Of a stretch of 64,000 bases of DNA, positions 26,473 through 36,103 are shown piece after piece (position 1 is the stretch's first letter; the number at the start of each line of letters is the position of its first letter). Source of the DNA: Ktedonospora formicarum (lineage in GTDB: Bacteria; Chloroflexota; Ktedonobacteria; Ktedonobacterales; Ktedonobacteraceae); NCBI RefSeq assembly GCF_016587355.1, contig NZ_BNJF01000001.1, positions 1,984,001 to 2,048,000 on the forward strand. Reading direction: 5' to 3'. Made by a program: the position numbers and the translations under genes. The notes under the pieces were generated by a model. It had not been told where the DNA came from and ran no database searches. It worked only from the letters and a program-made list of their open reading frames with translations.

Positions 26473-27318
26473 ATGTCAACGAAACGACTACTCGGCGTTT
26501 TTGCGCACCCTGACGATGAGGGATTAATTGGTGGAGCGCTCTTGCACTATCGCGCTGCTAATGTGGAGACAGGTCTTATCTACGCGACACGTGGAGAAGT
26601 TGGTGAGACCTCTGACCCGATGCTCAAGACACGCCATGACCTGGGTGAGATCCGCGAAGATGAGATGAGGATGGCGGCCAGTTTACTTGGTGTCAAACAT
26701 CTCTGGTTCTTAGGGTATCGCGATTCAGGTGTGCTGAGTGCGCCTGACAATCGCGATCCACAGGCACTCTTACGCGCGCGCCCCGCCGAGGTTGTAGGCC
26801 GATTGGTCGAGATCATTCGCCAGTTTCGCCCCCAGGTTATAGTTACATTCGATGAAACAGGCAATGATGGGCATCCAGATCACCTGGCTATCTATCGCTA
26901 CACAACCAGTGCCTTCCATGCCGCAGCCGATTCCGCGCTTTACCCGGAACTTGGAGCCCCTCACTCAGCCTCCAAGCTCTATTATACTGCCATGACGCGC
27001 CATCAAATTCTGACTATGGCGGAATGGCTACAAGAGCAAGATTCGGGCGGGCCGTTCAAGAATGTTGACCCTCACCTCCTCGGGCTGACTGAAGACCAAC
27101 TCACTGTTGTGCTGGATGTTGAACGCTGGCGTGATGATAAAGTGCTCGCAGGTTCACAGCATCGCACACAGGTTAACCCAAGTAACCCGGTCGCTCAGAT
27201 GCTCCCCGAATTTCAGCGCAAACTGAACTCAACCGAATACTATCAACTCGCGACCTCTCGCATTGGTGATGACGTGATGGGTGAGAATGACCTCTTCGCT
27301 CATGTTGAGGATAAATAA
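26473..27318 (+). CDS. PIG-L family deacetylase
   Basis: A 281-residue zinc-dependent N-acetylglucosamine deacetylase-like protein of the LmbE/MshB/BshB family. The zinc motif AHPDDE is at residues 12-17, and the third ligand is in DGHPDHLAIYRY. Family members deacetylate GlcNAc adducts in mycothiol or bacillithiol synthesis or act on lipids and antibiotics. The exact substrate here is not evident and no thiol-synthesis partners are nearby. AAAGGA lies about seven bases before the ATG at 26473. Confidence 0.88.
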   Translation: MSTKRLLGVFAHPDDEGLIGGALLHYRAANVETGLIYATRGEVGETSDPMLKTRHDLGEIREDEMRMAASLLGVKHLWFLGYRDSGVLSAPDNRDPQALLRARPAEVVGRLVEIIRQFRPQVIVTFDETGNDGHPDHLAIYRYTTSAFHAAADSALYPELGAPHSASKLYYTAMTRHQILTMAEWLQEQDSGGPFKNVDPHLLGLTEDQLTVVLDVERWRDDKVLAGSQHRTQVNPSNPVAQMLPEFQRKLNSTEYYQLATSRIGDDVMGENDLFAHVEDK

Positions 27319-27570
27319 CCCCTTCTATAAGAACCTAAATGCGTCAGTGTAGTTGCCATACCAATAGCTCCACCATACCTTGAATAAAGGTTCGACGAGC
27401 TACGATCCCGAGCTTTAAATCAACCGATCTTGCAGACGAGGAGCGCCATCATTTGTAGGCGCTTCGCTTCGGCAAGCACAGGACCCACCGACGCATCTTC
27501 CTTAAACGCATAATCGCTCAACTTCATGTGTTGGCTTCAGCAAGTGCTGTCCTCTTCCATAGCTCTGTAC

Positions 27571-29382
27571 TCAAGAAGTAGCACTAGCGGCAACCTTGGG
27601 AAGTGTAAGCCGCTTCAGGCGGCGTTGCCGAAGCTTATGCGCAATAGTTTGGCGGACTGCACCAAGCATCGAGACATCCTGGTGCGCGCGATAGAGTGCC
27701 CACCCAATCTTAGGCAGACTCAACGCGCCTGAGTAGACCAGGAAGCGACTCTCCCATACAGGGTGAAACTTCTTCTTGAAATTGAAGAGGGATTGGTTCT
27801 TCGCAGGGTCGCCAAAGCGGGTAGTGAGAAAATCGATGCTGGTTCCCAGAAAGGTATCATCATCGATGTTAACATTACTGAGCGGTGCCAGACCCAGACT
27901 CATCATCGTCGCGCCCATGTTCTTAAGATACTCAATTGAGCGCACTAGCAACAGCTCCATCGTTCCAGGCGCAGGCTGCTCCGCACGGCGCATCAGGTCT
28001 AAACCCCAGCCATTTCGACTATAAATCGGTACAAAGGAAACAAAAGCATGTACGCTGTTCCGCTCATCGACCGCTACTGCATAGATTTGTTCACCCAGCC
28101 CCAATGGATCGAAATGGCCCATACTAAAGCCCATCTCAGATCCCCCCCTCTCATCAAGCCAGCGCTGCGAAATGGCCTCCATCTGGAGCAGGCACTCGGC
28201 ATCGGTCACCTGGTTTTGATAGAAGACAACACGGATACTCTCCTTCTCCGCTCGTTTAGCGCTAGATCGCACATTCGCCATAGCTCCCCCCTTAAGCGTG
28301 AAGGACTGTAGGTTAAGTATGGCATCCTCACCAATCTTCAACGGGTAGAGGCCAACAGCACGATACTGGGTCAATAGCTCAGAACGCACCTGCCAGAAGA
28401 CGGCCGCCCAATCCTGGGTAGTACAATATTCCATGAACTCACTCAGGGCTCCAGGCAGTTCCGCCTCTGGCCCAATGGGATCTCCCACGACAACGGCAGT
28501 GCTTCCTACCAGGACATAACTAATCACAATACGCCTGGAAGCCGTGAAAAAATAGGACTTCTCATCAGTGAGCGCGAAATAGGAGATAGAGCTCCTGCCA
28601 TACAAGCGAGTAAGCTCCCAAACCTTGTGACGATCATGACGCTCGGGAAGGAAGACCGAGGCAACTGGGCGAAAGATCTTGCTCATACCATACAGCACAG
28701 CGCTAAGGCACAACACACGGAGAATCGGCGCGAATATAAAGGCTGGCGACGTGATCGGCACATGCAGGTGAGCTCGGGTAAAAATATGCAAGATCAGGCC
28801 AGTAAAGCCGATACGCTGTGAAATTGGCTCCAGATCACCGAAGAGTGCCAGGAAGCCACCAATCGCGTAAAAGACGACAATCCCCAGCCCTAAAAGCAGA
28901 GCAATGTAGCCTCGAACCAAAGATGGCGGATCGCTACGCGCCTGAAAGAAGCGCGCGGAACAGGCTATGAGCAGAGCAAGAGCCAGGGCAGTGAGTGTTG
29001 CCAGGATTGAGCCACCCCGCAACACATGCAGGAAGATGGCTGAGATGAGTAGGAGAGCAATACTAATCCCCCATGCCTGGCGTTTTCCCCGAGCCAGGCC
29101 ATAGGAGAGCATAATCAAGAAGAAGCCCACAACAACGGTGAGCATCTGAGCCCGCAACTGTGTACGGGAAAGCATCATAGGCCAGCTCCATAGTTGCAAG
29201 AGCCCGCTTATTTTAGGCATGAAGACCGAGAGCATATCCGAGACGCCAACCAGGCCCGTCACAAAGGCCAGAATATAACGTACAATATGCCTCCAAGGCT
29301 GGGTATCCCATCGCGAAAGTGTTTTTTTCTCTACTTGCATAAAAGTGTCACAGTTCTCAGTAGTGCCTCTCTGTTTTAACAT
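27571..29382 (-). CDS. MprF-type phosphatidylglycerol aminoacyltransferase (DUF2156)
   Basis: A 603-residue membrane protein. The N-terminal half has about six to eight membrane helices, fewer than in full-length MprF. The C-terminal half (about 290-580) is the DUF2156 double-GNAT domain, with SSISYFALTDEKSYFF, VVGDPIGPEAEL, GEDAILNLQSFTLKGG and LDLMRRAEQPAPGTMELLLV. In other bacteria such enzymes transfer Lys or Ala from tRNA to phosphatidylglycerol and flip the product, reducing sensitivity to cationic peptides. The amino acid used cannot be told from sequence. ATG at 29382 is the longest start; ATG at 29340 is an alternative, neither with a strong ribosome binding site. Confidence 0.83.
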   Translation of the reverse strand: MLKQRGTTENCDTFMQVEKKTLSRWDTQPWRHIVRYILAFVTGLVGVSDMLSVFMPKISGLLQLWSWPMMLSRTQLRAQMLTVVVGFFLIMLSYGLARGKRQAWGISIALLLISAIFLHVLRGGSILATLTALALALLIACSARFFQARSDPPSLVRGYIALLLGLGIVVFYAIGGFLALFGDLEPISQRIGFTGLILHIFTRAHLHVPITSPAFIFAPILRVLCLSAVLYGMSKIFRPVASVFLPERHDRHKVWELTRLYGRSSISYFALTDEKSYFFTASRRIVISYVLVGSTAVVVGDPIGPEAELPGALSEFMEYCTTQDWAAVFWQVRSELLTQYRAVGLYPLKIGEDAILNLQSFTLKGGAMANVRSSAKRAEKESIRVVFYQNQVTDAECLLQMEAISQRWLDERGGSEMGFSMGHFDPLGLGEQIYAVAVDERNSVHAFVSFVPIYSRNGWGLDLMRRAEQPAPGTMELLLVRSIEYLKNMGATMMSLGLAPLSNVNIDDDTFLGTSIDFLTTRFGDPAKNQSLFNFKKKFHPVWESRFLVYSGALSLPKIGWALYRAHQDVSMLGAVRQTIAHKLRQRRLKRLTLPKVAASATS

Positions 29383-29664
29383 TTATCTAACCATATTACT
29401 GAGCAAATTATATGCGTCTCCTACTATTATCTATGTGTTCATTAAGATAGCATGAATAGTATCCAACATATTAGCTATAGTCCTATTATGAGCCCCAAGG
29501 ATAGGGCTCTCACACTTACGCAACAAGCTCTTGCATATCACACCCATTTGCAACATACAAAGGATGTGTTGCGTATAGAAGATAAGCAAGAAGCCACAGC
29601 CTGGAGCGTGCGCTAGGCAGATATCTTTGTGGCCGTATATCAATAGAATTGAGGGCGTTGTCTT

Positions 29665-30033
29665 ATGATGCATCGAACAACATCGCTGGGCCTGAGCGAA
29701 CGCACGGAGCGTGTACTAGCCTATGTGTTTTGCTGGATATCTGGCCTCTTTTTCTTCTTTTTAGAGAAGAACCGCAATGTACGCTGGCACGCGTTACAAT
29801 CATTGATTACCTTTGGTGGGCTCAGCCTGATTATCTATGGGGTCAGCATGATGAAGACGATGCTGTCCTTTATTCCCCTGTTGGGCGCGATCACCAGTTT
29901 TGGCCTGGGGCTACTGGTTGATATACTCTGGTGGCTCTGGCTCTTCCTCTGGGTTTGGCTACTTATTATGGCCTGGCTCAAGCCTGATTACCGCCTGCCT
30001 TTTATTGGTGCATGGGTTCGCCACATCATCTAA
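29665..30033 (+). CDS. Small membrane protein, DUF4870/Tic20-like
   Basis: A 122-residue protein with three to four membrane helices. The pattern LSERTERVLAYVFCWISGL, then EKNRNVRWHALQSLITFGG, and a C-terminal IMAWLKPDYRLPFIGAW resembles the DUF4870/Tic20-like family, which has a conserved R-x-H-x-x-Q segment. The function in bacteria is unknown. The ribosome binding site is weak (GAGGG). Confidence 0.72.
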   Translation: MMHRTTSLGLSERTERVLAYVFCWISGLFFFFLEKNRNVRWHALQSLITFGGLSLIIYGVSMMKTMLSFIPLLGAITSFGLGLLVDILWWLWLFLWVWLLIMAWLKPDYRLPFIGAWVRHII

Positions 30034-30053
30034 CCCCACAATAGCGAGGGATG

Positions 30054-30090
30054 ATATACAGGCTCTATAGTACGCTCAAGGCCTGTATAT
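30054..30090. terminator. Bidirectional terminator
   Basis: ATATACAGGC...GCCTGTATAT with a 17-base loop, between convergent small membrane-protein genes. Confidence 0.7.
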
Positions 30091-30109
30091 TACCCCTATT
30101 TCTTCGCGT

Positions 30110-30595
30110 CTATGCTCGCGCCTCATTAGGATAAAGCAGGCCCAGTGAGATACCATACGCAGCATGGCGTACCAAATTCTGCCAGAACGAACGCCAGTTA
30201 AAGAGGCGTGGAATCTCGCCCCGGCGAATTAGGGGATGATATTTATCAGCAAGCGGCGTGAGACACCAGATAGCGGCGACAAACGCCTCTCCAAATATCA
30301 ATCCTCGTAGCCAGCCTGGTCCCGGCAAGCAGCGCTTGACCACGGCAGCATACACTTCCGCCAGGGCGACACCGTTCAGTAGGTGCACCAACCAGGCAAA
30401 TATCGTGACACGCTTGCTTTTCTTCACCCCACCAAGCATCCCTTCCAGGAAGCGCACATCATTAAAGTGGTTCCCTATAAAGTATTTATCACCCTCCATG
30501 GCGATACTATAGACAAGCGTGGCGAGGAGTCCAGCACTGGCGGCTCTCCCTGGCCGCCAATCGCGAGCAAGGTATTTCAAGAGTCTATGTGTCAT
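30110..30595 (-). CDS. Hypothetical membrane protein, 161 residues
   Basis: Not assigned to a family. About three to four hydrophobic segments are visible (ASAGLLATLVYSIAME, IFAWLVHLLNGVALAEVYAAV, LIFGEAFVAAIWCLTPLAD, AAYGISLGLLY), with charged loops rich in Arg and Lys. The layout recalls DUF1440/DUF6789-type small membrane proteins, but I cannot name one. GGGAGA five bases before the ATG at 30595 supports this start over the GTG at 30607. Confidence 0.68.
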   Translation of the reverse strand: MTHRLLKYLARDWRPGRAASAGLLATLVYSIAMEGDKYFIGNHFNDVRFLEGMLGGVKKSKRVTIFAWLVHLLNGVALAEVYAAVVKRCLPGPGWLRGLIFGEAFVAAIWCLTPLADKYHPLIRRGEIPRLFNWRSFWQNLVRHAAYGISLGLLYPNEARA

Positions 30596-30637
30596 ATAAT
30601 CTCCCACTGTCAGTATATGTAACTCATGTAAAGAGCA

Positions 30638-31597
30638 CTATGCTCTGTTACGCATGCTTCGTTCAACGAGTATGGCGACAATGGTCCCACAAAGCGTAGC
30701 CAGGAAGTTCACCACATCGTTATTGATATGGCGATGTCCACGCAAGAAGCGAGTAGAAGTACCACAGCTATGTACAAGGCGCTCAGTCTCCTTCTGGCAG
30801 GTGGGGCAATAATACATGGCCTGGACCGTCGCACCCAGCAGGCTATCACAGAGGCTCCCAGCCAACCCACTAATCAGGGAAATGAGCGGGAGATGACGCG
30901 CGAGGCGATCTCGGGGACGTAGGAGCCAATTAAAGAGACCCAGCGAAAGCGCGCCTGCCGCCGAGGCTCCCGTCCCCAGGAGCGTAACACCGCCAGATGT
31001 TCCTGGCACTGTAGGTTGTCCATTCGTAATCAAACGTGGGGTGTGGGGGCTAAGCACCCCCACTTCGGTCGCCCAGGTATCCGCATTGGCGGTCGCCAGG
31101 GCACCGATATAGCCTGCATGCAACGTCTGGCGCGCCTGAGATGTGGATACCAAAGCGTGAGACGTCGCAAGCGCGGAGGCTACGCCACCATTAGCCATAA
31201 CCTGAGCGAAGTCGCGCCTTGAGCCCTTGCTGAATTTATCTGCTGCCGTCTCGGCCTTTTCACGCGCGCGGAAATGAGAGAGGAGCGTCGAGGAGACAAA
31301 GAAATAGATCAGCGAGAACCCCCAGGTTGTTCCTCCTAGCCCGAAAGTCGTGCTGCCAGCGATGATAGCACCAGCGACTCCGCTGCGACTAAGCGAGCGA
31401 CGCCAATAGGCCAGCAGTCCTATGCTACTGCTGAGTATAAGGCCCGCCGCGAGACGACTAATGACTAGAGGCCGGCCTCTAGTCGCCTGACCGACTGGAA
31501 GCGACCGCATTGCTTCACCGTCGAGCTTTTGGGCGGTGGGTCGCCGAACCAGGCGCAATATCTTACAATAAGGAGAGGCTAACGATCTCAAAAACAT
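30638..31597 (-). CDS. DUF92 (TMEM19-like) membrane protein
   Basis: A 319-residue integral membrane protein of the DUF92 family. Characteristic segments are SLSRSGVAGAIIAGSTTFGLGGTTW, SRRDFAQVMANGGVASALA, the highly conserved ALATANADTWATEVGVLS, and SGGVTLLGTGASAAGA. Some DUF92 relatives in phototrophs are phytyl-phosphate kinases (VTE6), but the role in most bacteria is unknown. A C-terminal Cys/His group (CPTC then HSC and HRHINND) follows the last core helices. ATG at 31597 is chosen because GAGGT is seven bases upstream; the open frame extends to 31768. One leader-element copy lies directly upstream. Confidence 0.82.
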   Translation of the reverse strand: MFLRSLASPYCKILRLVRRPTAQKLDGEAMRSLPVGQATRGRPLVISRLAAGLILSSSIGLLAYWRRSLSRSGVAGAIIAGSTTFGLGGTTWGFSLIYFFVSSTLLSHFRAREKAETAADKFSKGSRRDFAQVMANGGVASALATSHALVSTSQARQTLHAGYIGALATANADTWATEVGVLSPHTPRLITNGQPTVPGTSGGVTLLGTGASAAGALSLGLFNWLLRPRDRLARHLPLISLISGLAGSLCDSLLGATVQAMYYCPTCQKETERLVHSCGTSTRFLRGHRHINNDVVNFLATLCGTIVAILVERSMRNRA

Positions 31598-31622
31598 GAA
31601 ATGGACCTCATACGATTTTAGA

Positions 31623-31676
31623 CGAAAACCCATCCTCATGGAAAGCGCGGCGAGCGCTGACATGCTCAGGTTTTCG
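31623..31676. promoter_or_regulatory. Leader element copy before the DUF92 gene
   Basis: Perfect outer arms CGAAAACC (31623-31630) and GGTTTTCG (31669-31676), with an inner GAGC...GCTC pair just before the right arm. It ends 26 bases before the DUF92 start on the minus strand. Confidence 0.65.
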
Positions 31677-31779
31677 GGAGAAACACAGCTGTAAGAGTGA
31701 GTCTTGTTACAGAAACCGAAGCTAATCAGTTCTATCATAGAGACGCGCATTAAAAAGGGAGCAAGCACAGCAAAGAGAG

Positions 31780-32241
31780 TTAGGTAAGAAGCACATACTC
31801 TCGATCAAACTGCCAATCCTCTATAACCTCAAGCTCAAGGTACAGGTGAGGGTGTAGAGGGTCAATATGCTTCAAAAGATGAATGTCTACAATGCGATTA
31901 TCATTGATGTTTAGGCCTTCGCACAGCGCATCCTGGGTGATTTTTAGACCGCCATCCAGGTCGCGTTTGAGCGGAGTGGCAAAGAAGAAGTCGAGAAAGA
32001 GGGCCAGGTAGCCCTCATGAAATCGTTGTTGAAGCGCGCTATCCAGAAGCCCTTCACGCTCCAGGGTATGTAATGCATCGCGTACCTGGCGCTTGAAGCG
32101 ACGCGCAACCGAGGTACTCACTCGCCGACCATTGACGGTAGCATACTGCTCATTGATACTTGGCGGTAGTGGGAGGTTAAGACGCAAGACGGTAGGTAAA
32201 AGCCTGGGTGTTTTCGGAACCCTCAATGGCTGCTCAGTCAT
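31780..32241 (-). CDS. RusA-like Holliday junction resolvase / endodeoxyribonuclease
   Basis: A 153-residue nuclease of the RusA family. The N-terminal LPLPPSINEQYATVNGRR and the acidic active-site region KRDLDGGLKITQDALCEGL then NDNRIVDIHLLK follow the family pattern of Asp residues and a conserved Lys. RusA resolves four-way DNA junctions and is usually carried by prophages; no other phage genes are visible here, so this may be a domesticated copy. GGAGGTGACTT directly before the ATG gives a very strong start. Confidence 0.85.
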   Translation of the reverse strand: MTEQPLRVPKTPRLLPTVLRLNLPLPPSINEQYATVNGRRVSTSVARRFKRQVRDALHTLEREGLLDSALQQRFHEGYLALFLDFFFATPLKRDLDGGLKITQDALCEGLNINDNRIVDIHLLKHIDPLHPHLYLELEVIEDWQFDREYVLLT

Positions 32242-32462
32242 AAGTCACCTCCAGTTGACTAGTACTTTTGGAATGAACGTCGCGTCTATTGTATCATGTT
32301 AGCATGCCTTATTATGTAAGATTTATCGCAATTATCTAAACAAGCGCGCAACAGAGCAGTTTAATTGTCTAAGTAGAGCTAGTAGTCTCATGTAAGAAAG
32401 AGTTAGCAACCAAAGTTGCTCATGGAAGAACAAGCGAGAACTGGCGAAAGTGAGGAGTTATC

Positions 32463-34127
32463 GTGATCCGATGTAACCGTTGTGGGAATGTCTCCCAGGC
32501 TAGTATGGGGAAGTGCCAGATGTGTGGTGCGCCACTCGCTAGCAACGCCGAAAATGCTCAACCCATGGAGGGGAACTGGCCAGCAGAGAACCGAAATGTA
32601 AGCCGTGGAGCACAGGGACAACAGGAGCTACCTGCCTGGCTCGAATCCTTGCGGGCAGGCGAGATGCCAGCCGCTCCACCTAAAAGCCCTTCAAACTTTA
32701 GCGCCGCCGACCTGATGGAGCAAAAACAGGGCGCACTTCCAACCTGGATGGATCCCGAGCGTGGCGAAACAGGCGAGATACCGCTGCGTTCAGCGGGTTT
32801 CCCAGCGTCAAATACTGGTGAGGGAAGCATCCCCAGGCAAGGACTAACCGCAAACTCGTTGATTGATGAGAACTCCCTGCCCTCCTGGATGCGTGAGAAT
32901 GGTCAGCCCAGCCAGAGTATGCCCCCAGCCCAGGGTTTTCAAGCCTCAAGTCTGGTTGACGCCAATGCTCTACCGGAGTGGATGCGCAACATGCAGCCAC
33001 AAACACCCACCTCATCCGCTCAATCACAGCCCACACCCGTGCTGCCACCCATCGCGCAAACCCCTCAACCAGTCTCAATGCCTTCGATGCCAGCCGCGCC
33101 ACAGCCTACACCTCAGATTCCTGAGCCGACAGCTGAGCAGGCTATCGGACAAGGTCTATCAGCGAACTCGTTGATTGATCCCCAGGCACTACCATCCTGG
33201 ATGAAGGAAGGTGAGAGCGGAACATCAGGGGTCCAGAGCAGCCAGCCTCTTCAAGCAGGCTTCTCAGCGGCATCGCTGGTCGATCCAAATGCGCTCCCAA
33301 GCTGGATGAGCGAAGGTCAGCAAAAGTCGCAACAGCCAACGGGTAACGTAGCAAACGCTCAACCGGCTCAGGGTACGGGAATCTCTGCATCGTCATTCAT
33401 TGATGTGAATGCATTGCCAGCCTGGATGCGCGAAAGTGACGGCTATACATCAGGAAATCCCACAGGTGGTCTACAGGGAAGCGCTCTACAGCCAGGGCAA
33501 CGAGGGGCTGATAACATGCGTGTACCAAGCCGCCCACGCAGCGAAGTGAGCGCAACTGAGGGTAGTGAAGTAGCCGCAAACGTCTTTGCTTCAATGCTTG
33601 GTGTGGCCTCCGTCGCGCCAAACTATCCCGCTCAACCACCCCAGGGGCCAATTCAGCCACCACAGCAGCCTGGCCCAGCACCTATGATGGGCAATCCATC
33701 GCCATATATGGGTGATATCGCAAATGCCCCTGGTAGGATGCCGCCAGAACCCAAACCCATGCATCAATCAGGAGAGTACAACGTAGGCGGCGCTCTATCG
33801 GGCCCACCCTCCATGCCAGGAGGGTATAATACAGGCGGGGCTCTGGCAAATCAAGGCTCTATGTCTGGTATAATGGGACAGCCACAGCAGCAAGGGAACA
33901 GCATGTCTGGTGTGTACAACAATCCCTATGCCTATGGGACGGCTCCCACCGCTAATCAGAACCCTTACAGCATGGGCGGCATTGCCCCAAATTCACCTGG
34001 AATGCCCGGCAATCTCACGCCTTCGCAAGGCGGGTTCGGGTCTATGCCCGAGCCACCTCGCATGGAACAGCAGAAGCCTGCCAAGCGTGGCCTGTTTAAC
34101 GCGATTCGCGAACTATTCTTCCGCTAA
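32463..34127 (+). CDS. Zinc-ribbon protein with an array of SLxDxxALPxWM motifs
   Basis: A 554-residue, mostly disordered protein. Residues 1-27 form a zinc ribbon (CNRCG...CQMCG). Then six copies of a 17-residue motif with the core SLIDxxALPSWMxE lie at about 79-96, 128-144, 159-175, 232-248, 267-283 and 308-324, with a half copy (LPAWLE) at 56-61. The linkers are rich in Pro, Gln and Ser. The rest is Gly/Pro/Gln-rich and ends in a short amphipathic basic segment (GLFNAIRELFFR). The spacing and conservation suggest repeated docking peptides for a partner. The start is GTG behind GAGGAG. The next gene, an ASKHA ATPase, starts 15 bases after the stop, so the two form an operon. The function is unknown. 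Confidence 0.85.
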   Translation: MIRCNRCGNVSQASMGKCQMCGAPLASNAENAQPMEGNWPAENRNVSRGAQGQQELPAWLESLRAGEMPAAPPKSPSNFSAADLMEQKQGALPTWMDPERGETGEIPLRSAGFPASNTGEGSIPRQGLTANSLIDENSLPSWMRENGQPSQSMPPAQGFQASSLVDANALPEWMRNMQPQTPTSSAQSQPTPVLPPIAQTPQPVSMPSMPAAPQPTPQIPEPTAEQAIGQGLSANSLIDPQALPSWMKEGESGTSGVQSSQPLQAGFSAASLVDPNALPSWMSEGQQKSQQPTGNVANAQPAQGTGISASSFIDVNALPAWMRESDGYTSGNPTGGLQGSALQPGQRGADNMRVPSRPRSEVSATEGSEVAANVFASMLGVASVAPNYPAQPPQGPIQPPQQPGPAPMMGNPSPYMGDIANAPGRMPPEPKPMHQSGEYNVGGALSGPPSMPGGYNTGGALANQGSMSGIMGQPQQQGNSMSGVYNNPYAYGTAPTANQNPYSMGGIAPNSPGMPGNLTPSQGGFGSMPEPPRMEQQKPAKRGLFNAIRELFFR

Positions 34128-34142
34128 CATACAAGGAGAGAG

Positions 34143-35978
34143 ATGAACACTAATCCCTATCCTGAAGGAGGACAGGGGCCAGCCCACAATCAGCCACCAG
34201 CGGTCACAAACTCGCTGCTAGTAGCTGATTGTGGGACTGTCTTCACGAAGGTCTCGCTTTTTGGGCTCGTCGAGGGTCAGTATCGTTTGATGGCGCGTGG
34301 CGAAGCGCCAACAACCACAACACCTCCTCAAAATGATATTACACTGGGCGTTATACAGGCGCTCAATACAATCGAATTTATTACCGGACGGCGCTTCATC
34401 CAGAATGGGCGCATTCTAACACCAGAGCAGTCAAATGGCGACGGAGTCGATGCATTCATCTCGACGGTGAGCGCGGGAGGCCCTTTGCGCCTGGTCGTTT
34501 TGGGCGCGGTCGATACCACAGCCGAAAATCTTGTGGCTCAGGCCATCTCCGGCTTATATGCTGAGATGCATTCCATCCCATCTCCTTCGTTTCAAGCCGC
34601 GATGGCAAAGGCTCCTCTCTCCGTTGGCGCTCCTGGCAGTGAGCAGCCCTGGAATCAGGATCGAATCGCAAAAGAATGGGAGCGTCAGCTTGCCAGTATG
34701 CGTGAGTTTCAGCCCCAGGGCGCGCTGATTGTTGGGATGGCGGATGGTCCAGCTGGACCGAGCCCCCTTCAGGAAGCCTGCCAATTGCTCGTCAATGCAA
34801 CCAAACAGAGCTCAAAGCCGGGTCCCCCCACTCTCTATGCAGGAGCTCCCCAATATACCGATGCAGTAAAACGCATGGTTGGCGGTATATCGGAAATGAC
34901 GCGACTTGAACCTTTGACCTCCCAAACCCAACTAGGACAGGTCAGCATGGCGGTTGGCTCGCTTCATGAACGCAACGTGATCCAAAAGTTGACTGGCTAT
35001 CAACGCCTACAAGAATGGTCTGGATCTGCGCCAGTTGCAACCGCTACCTCACTCAGTAGTCTGGTTCGCTTTCTGGCTCAACACTATGCCATGAACGTGG
35101 CAGCCGTGGATGTGGGTGCTCTAACCACTACAGCCATGCTGGCGGGTGAACAGGGCGAGTTCATCCCTGTAGTCAATTCTGGCATCGGCATTGGCCCGGG
35201 TCTAAGCGCGGTCTTACGCCAGACAGGGTGGCAAAGGATCGCACGCTGGTTACCATTTGTGGTAACCGAAGACGAGATTCGCGAGTTCACCGTCAACCAA
35301 ATGACCAAACCAGCCTCAATCCCGACAGGTTCACGCGAACTGGCTTTCTGCCAAGCATTCGCTCGCGAGGCACTGATACTAACGATGGATGAAGTACAGA
35401 AAGCCAACAGCGAGAATCTCAATCCCGATCTTATTCTGGCAACTGGCGGTCTCCTGGCCCATACGCCCAAATATGGACAGGTCGCGATGATGCTGCTTGA
35501 TGCAATTCAGCCCCGTGGCATTACCTCACTGGTATTGGATCGCACGATGTTGATCTCACAATTAGGAGCAGTCGCCACCATTGCGCCTATCGTCGCTGTC
35601 CAGGTCAATGAAAACGATGCGGTCTCACATCGTCTGGGAACATGCGTCATTCCCTATGGGGATCTTAAACCAGGTGAATTGGCTGTACGCGTAGGTGTAG
35701 AATATAGTAATGGACGTCAGATTAATGTCGATGTCATGGCTGGCTCGATAGAGGTTGTACCTCTCAAGGTCAATGAACAGGCATTATTAACCCTCTTCCC
35801 CGCGCCCACTGTGGACGTAGGGCTTGGACCCGGCGAGCGCGCTCGTGCGGCTGAAGAGATAGATGGGGGGCTGGTTGGGCTGATTATCGACGCGCGCGGG
35901 CGCCCCCTGGCTCTTCCCTCTGAGGAAGTTGAGCGGCACGCGCGTCTTACTCAATGGGCTCAGGCATTAAATGTCTAA
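34143..35978 (+). CDS. GlmL/MutL-like ASKHA-fold ATPase
   Basis: A 611-residue protein of the glutamate mutase L (GlmL/MutL) family. The first phosphate loop is LLVADCGTVFTKVSLFG (about 25-41). A second ASKHA block, AAVDVGALTTTAML, lies at about 318-331, and the adenosine-type loop ILATGGLLAHTPKYG at about 428-442. GlmL is thought to support coenzyme B12-dependent glutamate mutase, but no mutase subunits are in the window. With a zinc-ribbon docking protein upstream and a KOW-like protein downstream, I infer a different role in this lineage. The ATG at 34143 follows AAGGAG. Confidence 0.85.
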   Translation: MNTNPYPEGGQGPAHNQPPAVTNSLLVADCGTVFTKVSLFGLVEGQYRLMARGEAPTTTTPPQNDITLGVIQALNTIEFITGRRFIQNGRILTPEQSNGDGVDAFISTVSAGGPLRLVVLGAVDTTAENLVAQAISGLYAEMHSIPSPSFQAAMAKAPLSVGAPGSEQPWNQDRIAKEWERQLASMREFQPQGALIVGMADGPAGPSPLQEACQLLVNATKQSSKPGPPTLYAGAPQYTDAVKRMVGGISEMTRLEPLTSQTQLGQVSMAVGSLHERNVIQKLTGYQRLQEWSGSAPVATATSLSSLVRFLAQHYAMNVAAVDVGALTTTAMLAGEQGEFIPVVNSGIGIGPGLSAVLRQTGWQRIARWLPFVVTEDEIREFTVNQMTKPASIPTGSRELAFCQAFAREALILTMDEVQKANSENLNPDLILATGGLLAHTPKYGQVAMMLLDAIQPRGITSLVLDRTMLISQLGAVATIAPIVAVQVNENDAVSHRLGTCVIPYGDLKPGELAVRVGVEYSNGRQINVDVMAGSIEVVPLKVNEQALLTLFPAPTVDVGLGPGERARAAEEIDGGLVGLIIDARGRPLALPSEEVERHARLTQWAQALNV

Positions 35979-35998
35979 TATGGAAGGGAGCTCCTCGA

Positions 35999-36050
35999 AC
36001 GAAAACCTGCATCAATAGTTTGGTGAGTGCTTACACGCTCAGATGTTCGT
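35999..36050 (+). promoter_or_regulatory. Leader element copy before the KOW-like gene
   Basis: ACGAAAACCTG at the left and GCTCAGATGTTCGT at the right, with the inner GAGTGCTTACACGCTC hairpin. The right arm is imperfect. It lies 54 bases before the ATG at 36104. Confidence 0.5.
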
Positions 36051-36103
36051 AGAACCATTAGACTGCCACAGGCAGATCGCAAGGTGTACCGGGAGGGTAA
36101 GCG

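Noticed and set aside
34143..35978. Glutamate mutase system
   Set aside because: Only the GlmL-like ATPase is present; no cobalamin-binding small subunit or catalytic large subunit is in the window.
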